A stretch of DNA of 38,450 nucleotides, taken from assembly GCA_045588675.1 (NCBI GenBank), contig JAZNER010000051.1, forward strand, positions 1 through 38,450, read 5' to 3'. The translations under genes were made by a program, and so were the position numbers. The notes below the pieces were generated by a model. That model was not told where the DNA came from. It did not search any database and was given only the letters and a program-made list of their open reading frames with translations. This document shows positions 1 through 8,528 of the stretch, piece after piece (position 1 is the stretch's first letter; each line of letters begins with the position of its first letter). This stretch comes from SVTX01 sp045588675 (lineage in GTDB: Bacteria > Bacillota > Clostridia > Oscillospirales > CAG-272).

Positions 1-22
1 CAAAAATTTCTATGTGAGGCAT

Positions 23-616
23 ATGAATAACAACTCAAACAAGGAAGTTTTTACACTTCTTGAAAATGCACAGACAGGCGACCAATCGGCATTTGAAATT
101 TTAAAAGAAAAGTATGAGCCGCTTATTGCAAGTCAAGTTCAAAAGCATATTTTGCCGGATATGAACAGGCAGGATATTGAGGATTTGAGGCAAGAAGCGC
201 TTATAGTTTTTTGTCGTGCCGTTTGTGTTTATGATATTAATGTGATAGATGTTGAGTTTGGCTTGTACGCGAAAATTTGCATTGAAAATGCGCTTGTTTC
301 GTCTGTTCGCAGTTATATTCGTAAAAATCAGGGTCGGATTTTATCGCTGAACGACAGCGGAGATGTACTTAACGAGGAATTTGAGGAATGCGACCAATTG
401 CAAAGAGTAGTAAATAACGAAAGCTTTGCATTATTGGTAAATCTTATCAAGGATTGCCTATCTGAATATGAAAGCCGAGTTTGGTGGCTTTATGTATCGG
501 GAATGTCAGTGTCCGAGATTGCAAAGACTGTCGGCGATACAGAGCCACGCTCCGTTTCTAATGCTATTTATCGCATCAGAAAGAAATTGCGTTCACGGAT
601 TGGCGGACAATTTTAA
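23..616 (+). CDS. RNA polymerase sigma-70 family factor
   Basis: A small sigma factor of about 197 residues that would direct RNA polymerase to a special promoter set. The N-terminal third has the region 2 pattern, with a DIEDLRQEA stretch like the core-binding helix (DLxQEG in relatives). The C-terminal 60 residues carry a region 4 helix-turn-helix (MSVSEIAKTVG, then SVSNAIYRIRKKLR). Region 3 is short or absent. The size and the ENAQTGDQSAFEILKEKYEPLI-like start resemble the SigH branch, but I would not assign it to SigH firmly. The start is uncertain: ATG 23 is preceded only 3 nt away by GTGAGG, GTG 14 is in the same frame, and the frame stays open to the window edge, so the gene may begin upstream. 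Confidence 0.82.
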   Translation: MNNNSNKEVFTLLENAQTGDQSAFEILKEKYEPLIASQVQKHILPDMNRQDIEDLRQEALIVFCRAVCVYDINVIDVEFGLYAKICIENALVSSVRSYIRKNQGRILSLNDSGDVLNEEFEECDQLQRVVNNESFALLVNLIKDCLSEYESRVWWLYVSGMSVSEIAKTVGDTEPRSVSNAIYRIRKKLRSRIGGQF

Positions 617-625
617 TTAATTTTG

Positions 626-650
626 ATAAATCTCCCAATGGGATATTTAT
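626..650 (+). terminator. possible weak terminator after the sigma gene
   Basis: ATAAAT (626-631) pairs with ATTTAT (645-650), and TCCC (633-636) with GGGA (640-643) around an AAT loop, with one C/T mismatch. No real T-run follows, so termination would be weak. Confidence 0.35.
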
Positions 651-718
651 ATATAACGTCACTGTAAAAGCGAAGTTGACGTGATTTTACTTACAATATC
701 AAAGTGAGGTATAAAACA

Positions 719-1030
719 ATGAGCGAAAATGAAGTCATAGTTGAAGGCACAGAGTTTGTTGACGAGACTCTTGTATGTAAAGATTGCGGAGAAGAGTTTG
801 TTTTCACAGCAGGTGAGCAGGCTTTCTACGCAGAAAAGGGTTTCCAGAACAAGCCAAAGTGCTGTAAAGCTTGCCGCGACAAGAGAAAGAATGCAGAAAG
901 AGGCGAAAGACAGTACTTTTTCGCAACCTGCAGCGAATGCGGCAACGAAGCAAAGCTTACATTCCAGCCCTCCAGCGACAGACCCGTATATTGTAGCAAG
1001 TGTTTTGAAGCAAGACGCTCTGCTCAGTAA
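719..1030 (+). CDS. small double zinc-ribbon protein
   Basis: A 103-residue protein with two four-cysteine zinc-binding units: C20-x2-C23 with C49-x2-C52, then C71-x2-C74 with C92-x2-C95. The layout matches clostridial proteins with a zinc-ribbon (zf-trcl type) followed by a CxxC-CxxC domain. Their molecular role is not established; nucleic-acid or protein binding is a guess. An in-frame GTG at 704 gives a longer frame, but GTGAGG at 704-709 is the ribosome-binding site, 9 nt before ATG 719. It follows the sigma gene by about 100 bp and ends before a strong hairpin terminator. The reverse-strand and other-frame open frames here are shadows. Confidence 0.85.
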   Translation: MSENEVIVEGTEFVDETLVCKDCGEEFVFTAGEQAFYAEKGFQNKPKCCKACRDKRKNAERGERQYFFATCSECGNEAKLTFQPSSDRPVYCSKCFEARRSAQ

Positions 1031-1113
1031 TAAACTGTAATAAATAATATACGATTGTAAACAAGTTTTCGCTTTTGACTTTAGTTTATATATTGGGATA
1101 CTAATTATGGTTA

Positions 1114-1159
1114 CAAATAACCGCAAGTCTATTTTAAGGCTTGCGGTTATTTGTTTATA
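1114..1159 (+). terminator. intrinsic terminator
   Basis: A perfect 14-bp stem (1114-1127 with 1140-1153; CAAATAACCGCAAG and its complement), a 12-nt loop, then TTTATAG. It ends the zinc-ribbon transcript and abuts the stop codon of the convergent flippase gene. The reverse-strand side lacks a T-run. Confidence 0.8.
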
Positions 1160-2747
1160 GTTTTTTCGTTGCTTTGAATTTTTCTCGGTATTTGCTCTCG
1201 CTTAGCAAGGAAGCAAAAATAAATTCTTTTTCTTCGTTGCCTAAGGTGTTTGTTACAATAAGCAATAAAATATAAATAAAAAGTGTAATAAGCATATTTA
1301 TTATAAGTGACCAGCCGTCAGAAAAGGAAAAAGGCAAAAATTTTAATATTAACTTAGAAAAATTAGTTGCGCCTATAATGCAAATTATAGGCATTACAAC
1401 CTGATGAATAATTTTAGGACGCATTTTGCTGATTGAGAACATTTTATATAAGCTGAGAGTGGTGTTAAGAATTTCTGTCGCGTATATTGAGATAATATAT
1501 CCTAAAATACCAAGACGCGGAATTAGCGTTATTGCAAATATGCAGGATGTAAAAGCATCTATAATATTTACGTTCATAGAATAAACCTGATGTCCCGAAC
1601 CCTTCAGAATTGCATCTGTTGCTCCGTCGATATACATTACGGGAATAAGAGGAGCAAGGATTTTTATATATAGTGCTGTTTCACGGCTTTTATAGATATA
1701 AAGACCAAGCTCCTGTGAGTAAAACAGCATAATTCCCGCAATTCCTATCGAGAAAAACAAAGAAAGTGAAAGAGAGCGATATGATGTTCGTTTAAGGCGT
1801 TCAAAATTTTTCTGTATTATACATTCACTGACCTCGGGTATAAGCAGACCTGAAAAAGCAGAAATAAAGGCAGAGGGAAAAAGAATGAGAGGTAAAGCCA
1901 TTGAGTGAAGCGAACCGTAAGATGATAGTGCTTCACTCCAATTTTTACCGCTCGCTCGAATACCTTTAGGTACCAGTGTGTGTTGAAGCATATTTAGAAG
2001 TGAACGGATACAGGCGCTGAATGTCACGGGAAGGGTAATATTTAGTAGCTTTTTAGTTATATCTTTGGATTGAGCCTTACATTCACTATCATTTTTAAGC
2101 TCCATTTTTCTCATGTCTATTAAATACAATATGTAATTTATAAGCAAGGAAATAAGCTCTGCCAGAGCCCCGCCGAGAACCAAACCGATGCACGCGCCCT
2201 CAGTTTCTTTTTTTACAAGGAAGGATAAAAGATATACAGTAAATCCAATTTTTGCTAATTGAATTAAGATACCGATAAAAGAGCTTAATTTCACTCTGCG
2301 AACAGCGGTGAAATATCCCGACAAGCAAGAGCTGAGAGCAACGGGAACTAATGTCAGCGACAAAATTTTCAGCGAGCGGACGGCTCTTATGTCGCCTAAA
2401 AGGTGAACTGAAATTATATTTGCAAATGTAAAAAGCAAGACTGAGGCTACAGCTCCTGTAATTGTGCAGAATAGGAGTGCCGAGCGCATTGATTTCTTGA
2501 TAAGAACAAAATCGCCAAGTCCGAGAGCGTCTGAAATTAATCGCGTAGTGCCCAAATTAATCCCTGCCATAGCAATTGTCACAGAGAAGGCATAAACGCT
2601 CCCAATAAGCGAGAATAAGCCCATAGCCTCGCTTCCAACTGTATTGGAAACATAAATATTGAAGATAACAGAAACCGCTCGTATTAAAAGAGAGGTAATC
2701 GTCAAAGATAAAGCATTAAGGAAAAAAACTCTTGTTTTTGATGGCAT
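1155..2747 (-). CDS. SpoVB/MurJ-like polysaccharide flippase
   Basis: A 530-residue polytopic membrane protein of the MATE/MVF (MOP) flippase superfamily. The N-terminus (SLTITSLLIRAVSVIFNIYV, then GSEAMGLFSLIGSVYAF) matches the start of the stage V sporulation protein B family, which moves lipid-linked cell-wall precursors across the membrane. About 12-14 hydrophobic segments fill the length, and the tail is short and basic. Length fits SpoVB/YtgP-like members (about 520-540 aa). Start ATG 2747 has an AAGGG ribosome-binding site. Several paralogs usually occur in Clostridia, so a role in spore cortex rather than vegetative wall synthesis is not proven. It is monocistronic and convergent with the zinc-ribbon gene. 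Confidence 0.82.
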   Translation of the reverse strand: MPSKTRVFFLNALSLTITSLLIRAVSVIFNIYVSNTVGSEAMGLFSLIGSVYAFSVTIAMAGINLGTTRLISDALGLGDFVLIKKSMRSALLFCTITGAVASVLLFTFANIISVHLLGDIRAVRSLKILSLTLVPVALSSCLSGYFTAVRRVKLSSFIGILIQLAKIGFTVYLLSFLVKKETEGACIGLVLGGALAELISLLINYILYLIDMRKMELKNDSECKAQSKDITKKLLNITLPVTFSACIRSLLNMLQHTLVPKGIRASGKNWSEALSSYGSLHSMALPLILFPSAFISAFSGLLIPEVSECIIQKNFERLKRTSYRSLSLSLFFSIGIAGIMLFYSQELGLYIYKSRETALYIKILAPLIPVMYIDGATDAILKGSGHQVYSMNVNIIDAFTSCIFAITLIPRLGILGYIISIYATEILNTTLSLYKMFSISKMRPKIIHQVVMPIICIIGATNFSKLILKFLPFSFSDGWSLIINMLITLFIYILLLIVTNTLGNEEKEFIFASLLSESKYREKFKATKKL

Positions 2748-2822
2748 AATTCAACCCTTAAATTAAAATAAGTTTATGCTTGTACAATCAAATAATATGA
2801 AATAAATCTTTCCTTTATTCTG

Positions 2823-2851
2823 TTGACAAAAGTAAAATTTTCTCATAATAT
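2823..2851 (+). promoter_or_regulatory. sigma-A type promoter P1 upstream of rubredoxin
   Basis: TTGACA (2823-2828), 17-bp spacer, TAATAT (2846-2851). Transcription would start near 2858, about 230 nt before the rubredoxin ATG and upstream of a second promoter. No ORF with a ribosome-binding site lies between them. The 340-bp gap 2748-3087 otherwise holds only AT-rich sequence. Confidence 0.7.
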
Positions 2852-2984
2852 AGATAATAAACTGTTGATGATAATTAAGACTCGCTGAGTTTTTGCCGAT
2901 AACACTCTGCTATATTAAAAAATTTTGATTATAATTTATAAAACAGGGTAATTTTGTGATTGAAAATTTGTTATATATGAGATA

Positions 2985-3013
2985 TTGACTTTTTTCCTGA
3001 TATGTAATAATAT
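2985..3013 (+). promoter_or_regulatory. sigma-A type promoter P2 for rubredoxin
   Basis: TTGACT (2985-2990), 17-bp spacer, TAATAT (3008-3013). The start would be near 3020, giving a leader of about 68 nt. A small hairpin (GCAAG 3023-3027, loop ATAA, CTTGC 3032-3036) sits at its 5' end. Confidence 0.75.
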
Positions 3014-3087
3014 ATTATATGCGCAAGATAACTTGCCATAAAAATATTGTTGATTAAATATATATATATTTCGGAGGAGAATTTATA

Positions 3088-3270
3088 ATGAAAACTTACG
3101 TGTGTGAATTATGTGGCTATGAGTACAATCCTAAATTGGGTGATGCTGATAACGGTATAGCACCCGGTACTGATTTTGAGGATATTCCTGATGATTGGGT
3201 TTGCCCCTTGTGCGGAGCTTCAAAGGATGATTTTGAGGCTGTTGAGGGACAGGACGATATTGACGGTTAA
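3088..3270 (+). CDS. rubredoxin
   Basis: A 60-residue cytoplasmic one-iron electron carrier. The four iron-binding cysteines are C6-x2-C9 (CELCGYEYNP) and C39-x2-C42 (WVCPLCGASKDDFE), with the usual aromatic residues Y4, Y11, Y13, F30 and W37. The core is about 52 residues; the last eight form an acidic tail. Rubredoxins in Clostridia pass electrons to oxygen- and peroxide-reducing enzymes such as flavodiiron proteins and rubrerythrins, none of which lies nearby. Ribosome-binding site GGAGGAG is at 3073-3079. The gene has its own promoters and a strong terminator, so it is monocistronic. Confidence 0.97.
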   Translation: MKTYVCELCGYEYNPKLGDADNGIAPGTDFEDIPDDWVCPLCGASKDDFEAVEGQDDIDG

Positions 3271-3281
3271 TTAAATAACAT

Positions 3282-3315
3282 AAGAGCTTTTATCAAACGA
3301 TAAAAGCTCTTTTTT
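3282..3315. terminator. bidirectional intrinsic terminator
   Basis: A perfect 13-bp stem (3282-3294 with 3299-3311), AAAC loop, and a T-run at 3311-3315. It ends rubredoxin on the forward strand and lies just past the stop of the convergent ABC gene, where the reverse read is also T-rich. Confidence 0.9.
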
Positions 3316-3323
3316 ATATTTAA

Positions 3324-6300
3324 TTATTCGCTTCTGAGTGCTACCACGGGGTCTTTTTTAGCAGCGGCACGCGAGGGAATAAGTCCTGCAATCGCGGTCA
3401 AAGCCATACTGATTATAACTAGAATAACAGCTGCGACGGGAGGTAGTGAAGCGTTAATATTGTCAAGTCCCGTGAAATATTGAACGATTTCGGTAATCGG
3501 GTAGCAGAGAATAACTGTAAGCAGTATTCCAATAGCTCCCGCGGCAAATCCAATAATCAGGGTTTCGGCATTGAATACTCTTGAAACATCTCTCTTTGAT
3601 GCTCCGATTGCGCGAAGGATACCGATTTCCTTGGTCCTTTCAAGAACAGAAATATTTGTAATTATTCCAATCATTATAGATGAAACAACAAGAGAAATTG
3701 CAACAAAGGCAATCAGAACATATGAAATCGCATTAATAATGATTGTTACAGAGGACATAAGGATTGCAACATAATCTGTGTAATTGATTTTATCCTCTTC
3801 ACTTGCGGTTTTGTTGTAATCATTGATAAATTCTGCAATTACATCCTTATCCTCAAAGGTGTTTGCATACAAGCTTACCGCTGATGGTGAGCTCAGGTCG
3901 CAAACTCCAATAAGCTTTAAATTGTCATCAAGAGTGTTTTCTGACAAACCGCTTGGCAGGTAATTATCATATATGCTTATATATGTGTCATTGTCTGCAT
4001 TTTGTAAGTACTGGTCGAGCATAAGCGCAACGTTTGAATTTATTTCTTCCTCTGACGGTGTAGCGTTTGCCAAATAATATTCCGTTGCCTGCTTTGCGAG
4101 GATGCTATCAAAAATTGAATTTATCTCATCTTCACTCAATGCCATAACAGTAGCCATAATGCTTTGGGCCGGCAGAGCTGTTGAGTTTGAATATGTATGT
4201 GTTATATAGAGTGTCTTCGTCATACTCGGATTTGATAAAATCTGACTCTCAAGCATTGACTTAATGCTGATAAGTACTTCTGCCGATGGAGCTGAAGCGG
4301 ACGCAATGATTTCTGCTTTTGCCTTCTCCTCGTATTGAGTAACGATAGTATCAATCAGGTATCCGTCCATCATTTCTTCGAGCTCGTCATCAGTATAGGC
4401 AGAGATATAAGACAAAATCGTTTCCTTGTCAAGTCCCTTCATTTCTTCCTGATTTAACAAAAGCTCCGCAAGCTTCTCGCGATACTCCTCGCTCGTAACC
4501 TCTTCGGTTCCAAAGAAGCTTTCCTTGTAAGCCTTCAGAGTGCTTGCGATATATTCCTTACTTGGAGTAGTCATAATTTTGAAGTATAGCTCTGCTTTTT
4601 GTGAGTTGTTAGCATTTTCAACATAATCGAGAACAGAGCTTTTCTTTTCATCAGTGTTGGGCTCAGTGTCGTTTTCGCTTACAAAGGGAAGACCTGTGAA
4701 GACATCATAGTTTTTGTTTTCGTCTTTAAGCTGTGTCATAGCCAAATCTGTTTTCAGAGTTTCCTCAATTATGTATTCGGTAAGCGCAGATGTGTAACCG
4801 AGTGAGCCTGTTGTGCTTTGTACGTTTGCATCTGGATTAGGACGGATAATACCAGATATTTTTATGTCAAGACCGTTTTCAATTTTGAGCTTCATAATCT
4901 CTTCACGGTTACTTACATCCTCATAAAGTCCTGTTGAAGAATTATATTCGTAGTAATCGGGATTTAAAATAAGCTTATATGTTCTATCACAGATTTCACT
5001 GTATTCAATTCGCCTCATTTCAGATGAATAATCCTCGTCGCCCTTCATAGCGGAAATAATTGTTTCGGTCATCTCCTCCTTGGTTATATAGCCAAGAGCA
5101 TAGAGTGCCAAGTCTGAAATCTCATTGTTTTCGGTGATTATCAAAACAACCTCATTTAATTTGTCGGGCCATTCTCCGTAAACTAAATCGTACTGCTCAT
5201 AAATGACATCATTAATGAGCGAAGTCGCCTCGCCGTCAGTCTTTGGCTCGCCGGGGAGAAGCTCTGCCCAGACATCATAAGTCTGGAAGGATGACATTAC
5301 ATCAGCCGATGAAGCATTCGCAAAATTGCCAAATAAATCTGTTATATCCGACTTTGTATATTTTCCGTCTGGGGTCTTGGAATAGATATTCAAATCGACA
5401 TCATATGTGTAGTGAACGGCAGAAACATGTTCACCCAAGCCGTTATTGTGTCTGTTGTCAACATATTCCTTAAAGGGCTTCAGGTTGTTCATTTTTACCT
5501 GTGAGGATGACATGCTATGTATCAGGTCGAACATAAGCGGATTTGCATAGACCGCGTCATTCTCGTGGTCAAAAGCCATGCCCTCCTCCGATACTGAATT
5601 CAGGGTGGACATAAGCGAGGATAGGTCGGTATCCTTTTCATAAATAGTAATAGGGAAGGAAGAGAGGGTATCCTTTTGAATGTCGCCGATAAAGGCGTTA
5701 ATTCCGTTTGACAGTGCCAAAATCAAAGCAATACCGATAATACCGATACTTCCCGCGAAAGACGTCATTGCAGTTCTGCCTTTTTTGGTGCGCAGATTGT
5801 TAAATGAGAGTGAAAGTGCGGTAAAAAATGACATAGAAGGCTTCTTATTGCTTTTGTCCCTCTTGCTCTTATTGTTTTTAGTATTGCTGACTTCTTCAAT
5901 AACTTCAGAAGATTTGTATGGATTTGAGTCATCAGTTACAAGACCGTCAACGACCTTGATTATTCTTGTCGAATATTCTTCGGCAAGCGACGGGTTGTGT
6001 GTGACCATTATAATCAGCTTATCCCTTGAAATTTCTTTCAAAATTTCCATAATTTGCACGCTCGTCTTTGTATCAAGAGCGCCTGTCGGCTCGTCTGCAA
6101 GAATAATATCGGGATTATTTACGAGTGCGCGGGCAATAGCAACTCTCTGCATTTGACCGCCTGACATTTCAGCAGGACGCTTGTGCATCTGGTCGGAAAG
6201 TCCAACCTTTGTCAAAGCGTCAATAGCACGCCGACGTCGCTCAGTCTTAGAAACACCCGAAAGAGTAAGCGCAAGCTCTACGTTTGCAAGAACGCTTTGG

Positions 6301-6590
6301 TGAGGGATGAGGTTGTAGCTTTGAAATACAAAGCCGATTGAGTGATTTCTATATGCATCCCAATCTGCATCCTTGAAGGTTTTTGTAGATTTTCCATTGA
6401 TGATAAGGTCACCGCTCGTATAACGGTCAAGACCGCCTATAATATTGAGCATAGTGGTTTTTCCGCAACCCGACTGACCGAGAATAGAAACAAATTCACT
6501 TTTTCTGAATTCAATGCTGATTCCTTTTAGGGCGTCAACTGTGAGTTCACCTGTCTTATATTGCTTTGTAATGTTTTTGAGCTGAAGCAA
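3324..6590 (-). CDS. fused ABC transporter ATPase/permease (MacB/FtsX type)
   Basis: A 1088-residue fusion of an ABC ATPase and a FtsX-like permease, the type VII (mechanotransmission) ABC class. Residues 1-225 are the ATPase: Walker A G38-x-S-G-C-G-K44-T-T, signature SGGQMQR, Walker B IILADEPTGALD, and an H-loop THN. A Lys/Asn-rich linker at about 235-253 leads to a first membrane helix near 275-295. A predicted external domain of about 630 residues follows, then three membrane helices in the last 150 residues containing the FtsX signature ERTKEIGILRAIGAS. MacB is about 650 aa, so the external domain is enlarged. The start is TTG 6590, chosen because GGAGGA lies 7 nt upstream and no other start fits. 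The substrate is unknown. Confidence 0.9.
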   Translation of the reverse strand: MLQLKNITKQYKTGELTVDALKGISIEFRKSEFVSILGQSGCGKTTMLNIIGGLDRYTSGDLIINGKSTKTFKDADWDAYRNHSIGFVFQSYNLIPHQSVLANVELALTLSGVSKTERRRRAIDALTKVGLSDQMHKRPAEMSGGQMQRVAIARALVNNPDIILADEPTGALDTKTSVQIMEILKEISRDKLIIMVTHNPSLAEEYSTRIIKVVDGLVTDDSNPYKSSEVIEEVSNTKNNKSKRDKSNKKPSMSFFTALSLSFNNLRTKKGRTAMTSFAGSIGIIGIALILALSNGINAFIGDIQKDTLSSFPITIYEKDTDLSSLMSTLNSVSEEGMAFDHENDAVYANPLMFDLIHSMSSSQVKMNNLKPFKEYVDNRHNNGLGEHVSAVHYTYDVDLNIYSKTPDGKYTKSDITDLFGNFANASSADVMSSFQTYDVWAELLPGEPKTDGEATSLINDVIYEQYDLVYGEWPDKLNEVVLIITENNEISDLALYALGYITKEEMTETIISAMKGDEDYSSEMRRIEYSEICDRTYKLILNPDYYEYNSSTGLYEDVSNREEIMKLKIENGLDIKISGIIRPNPDANVQSTTGSLGYTSALTEYIIEETLKTDLAMTQLKDENKNYDVFTGLPFVSENDTEPNTDEKKSSVLDYVENANNSQKAELYFKIMTTPSKEYIASTLKAYKESFFGTEEVTSEEYREKLAELLLNQEEMKGLDKETILSYISAYTDDELEEMMDGYLIDTIVTQYEEKAKAEIIASASAPSAEVLISIKSMLESQILSNPSMTKTLYITHTYSNSTALPAQSIMATVMALSEDEINSIFDSILAKQATEYYLANATPSEEEINSNVALMLDQYLQNADNDTYISIYDNYLPSGLSENTLDDNLKLIGVCDLSSPSAVSLYANTFEDKDVIAEFINDYNKTASEEDKINYTDYVAILMSSVTIIINAISYVLIAFVAISLVVSSIMIGIITNISVLERTKEIGILRAIGASKRDVSRVFNAETLIIGFAAGAIGILLTVILCYPITEIVQYFTGLDNINASLPPVAAVILVIISMALTAIAGLIPSRAAAKKDPVVALRSE

Positions 6591-6741
6591 TTTTATATCC
6601 TCCGAAATAAATTAAATTATACTCTAATACATATTTTACCACTATTTTGTAAACTAAATATGAAAGCGTAAGAAGTTTTTATGTTTTTTGAGTGAATTTT
6701 TGATGATTTGATTAAAATATTAAAGTTTATTTTATAAGCAC

Positions 6742-6770
6742 TTGAAAAAACAAGAAAATAATGGTATAAT
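6742..6770 (+). promoter_or_regulatory. sigma-A promoter for the ABC exporter pair
   Basis: TTGAAA (6742-6747), 17-bp spacer, consensus TATAAT (6765-6770) with an extended -10 TG at 6762-6763. It reads into the gene at 6807. Confidence 0.85.
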
Positions 6771-6806
6771 GCAATAGATAGATATGCGAAAGGATTTTAG
6801 ATTTAA

Positions 6807-8528
6807 ATGAAATCTGTTTTTAAACAATTAAAGCATTATAGGCTTGAGTGCATAATGGCACCGCTTTTTAAATTGCTTGAAGCCTGCTTTGACCTTTTTG
6901 TTCCGATAGTCGTAAAGCTTATCATGGATGTCGGGATTAAAAACAATGATAAAGCCTACATAATCAAGGGATGTCTTGTGCTTGTGGCGCTTGGTATAAT
7001 AGGACTTATATGTGCGGTCGTTGCTCAATATTTTGCCGCTCGAGCGGCAGTCGGAACTGCTACCAAGATGCGCCATATACTTTTCGAGCATCTCGGAGGT
7101 CTTTCTTACCTTGAAAGTGACAAGCTTGGTAAATCATCAATGATAACAAGAATGACAAGCGATATAAATCAGCTGCAGACCGGAATTAACCTTACCTTGC
7201 GCTTGTTTTTGCGCTCACCGATAATCGTCTTTGGCGCTATGATTATGGCGTTTACTATAAATACAAAGGTTGCATTGACCTTCGCGGTAATTATTCCCGT
7301 GCTTGCTGCTATCGTTTTCACAATAATTCTTGCAGGAATTCCGCTTTACAAGAAGGTGCAGGGAAGGCTTGACAGGGTTACAAACAAGACGAGAGAAAGC
7401 CTTGCGGGTGTAAGAGTAATCAGAGCATTCAATATGGAAAAGAGTGCTATTGATGAGTTTAATCAAGCTAATCTTGAGCACACTCATATTCAAAAATTCA
7501 CAGGTAAGATTACAGCTCTTATGAACCCTTTGACCTATGTTGTTGTAAATATTGGAATTATTGCTATTGTTTATTATTCCTCTGCTGAAATCAATGTTGG
7601 GAATATGTCACAGGGCGACCTTTTCGCTATGTATAACTATATGTCGCAGATTTTAGTTGAGCTTGTTAAATTGGCGAACACAATCTTTACTATGACTAAA
7701 GCTGTAGCGTGCGGACAGCGAATTCAAGCCGTGCTTGACACAAATGTTGGTATGTCTGTTGAAAAGGAAACAGAGCTCGGTGACACATCCTTAGCAGTAG
7801 AATTTAAGAATGTTAATCTTAATTACACCAATTCAGGAGAGGACACACTTGAAAACATTAATTTTGATGTGAAGCAAGGCACAACTGTCGGAATTATCGG
7901 CGGTACAGGCTCAGGTAAGACCTCACTTGTAAACCTCATTCCTCGTTTCTATGATGCAAGCTGTGGAGAGGTTAGAGTTTTCGGTAAAAATGTTCGTGAA
8001 TACGAGCTTGACCTGTTGCGCGAGCAAATAGGGGTAGTGCCCCAAAGGGCAGTTTTGTTTAAGGGAACAATTCGTTCAAATCTCTTGTGGGGAAAGACAG
8101 ATGCCACCGAAGAAGAGATTTGGAATGCGCTTGAGGTTGCACAAGCAAAGGATTTTGTTCTTGATAAGGGCGGACTTGACACTCCCGTTGAACAATTTGG
8201 ACGGAATTTTTCGGGAGGACAGAAGCAAAGGCTGACAATCGCACGGGCAATACTCCGCAGAGCTCCTATTATAATCCTTGACGACAGTGCCTCAGCGCTT
8301 GATTTTGTAACTGAAGCTAAATTAAGACACGAATTGAAAAATCTTGACTATAATCCTACGGTATTTGTGATTTCACAAAGAACCTCATCAATCAGCCACG
8401 CTGACAAAATTATTGTTCTTGATGACGGACAGGCAGTTGGCATTGGTTCGCATCAGGAATTGCTTGAGAGCTGTGAGGTTTACAAGGAAATTTACGAGTC
8501 GCAGTTCAGCGGAGGTGAGGCAAGATGA
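6807..8528 (+). CDS. heterodimeric ABC exporter, subunit with degenerate ATP site
   Basis: A 573-residue half-transporter: a six-helix membrane domain (about 1-310) then an ABC ATPase. Walker A is G365-S373 (GGTGSGKTS) and the signature is FSGGQ at 468-472. The catalytic Glu after Walker B is Asp (D492-D493) and the H-loop His is Gln (Q524). These are the known marks of the degenerate-site partner in heterodimeric exporters such as TM287 of TM287/288. It would pair with the next gene to export drugs, lipids or peptides; the substrate cannot be told. ATG 6807 is preceded by GAAAGGA, 12 nt away, a little long. Its stop overlaps the next start (ATGA). Confidence 0.93.
   Translation: MKSVFKQLKHYRLECIMAPLFKLLEACFDLFVPIVVKLIMDVGIKNNDKAYIIKGCLVLVALGIIGLICAVVAQYFAARAAVGTATKMRHILFEHLGGLSYLESDKLGKSSMITRMTSDINQLQTGINLTLRLFLRSPIIVFGAMIMAFTINTKVALTFAVIIPVLAAIVFTIILAGIPLYKKVQGRLDRVTNKTRESLAGVRVIRAFNMEKSAIDEFNQANLEHTHIQKFTGKITALMNPLTYVVVNIGIIAIVYYSSAEINVGNMSQGDLFAMYNYMSQILVELVKLANTIFTMTKAVACGQRIQAVLDTNVGMSVEKETELGDTSLAVEFKNVNLNYTNSGEDTLENINFDVKQGTTVGIIGGTGSGKTSLVNLIPRFYDASCGEVRVFGKNVREYELDLLREQIGVVPQRAVLFKGTIRSNLLWGKTDATEEEIWNALEVAQAKDFVLDKGGLDTPVEQFGRNFSGGQKQRLTIARAILRRAPIIILDDSASALDFVTEAKLRHELKNLDYNPTVFVISQRTSSISHADKIIVLDDGQAVGIGSHQELLESCEVYKEIYESQFSGGEAR

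Noticed and set aside
741..1040. Second forward ORF (99 codons) overlapping the zinc-ribbon gene, and a 155-codon reverse ORF at 659-1126
   Set aside because: Both lie in other frames of a clear zinc-ribbon gene, lack ribosome-binding sites and show no domain.
2858..2984. A defined small RNA gene between the two rubredoxin promoters
   Set aside because: The only terminator-like hairpin has a 4-bp stem, too weak to annotate; kept only as a finding.
5680..6156. 158-codon forward ORF antisense to the ABC transporter
   Set aside because: A hydrophobic mirror of the reverse-strand ATPase/permease, with no ribosome-binding site.
6601..6660. TATAAT on the reverse strand as promoter of the MacB-like gene
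   Set aside because: A -10 is present (reverse of 6617-6622), but no acceptable -35 lies 16-18 bp upstream.
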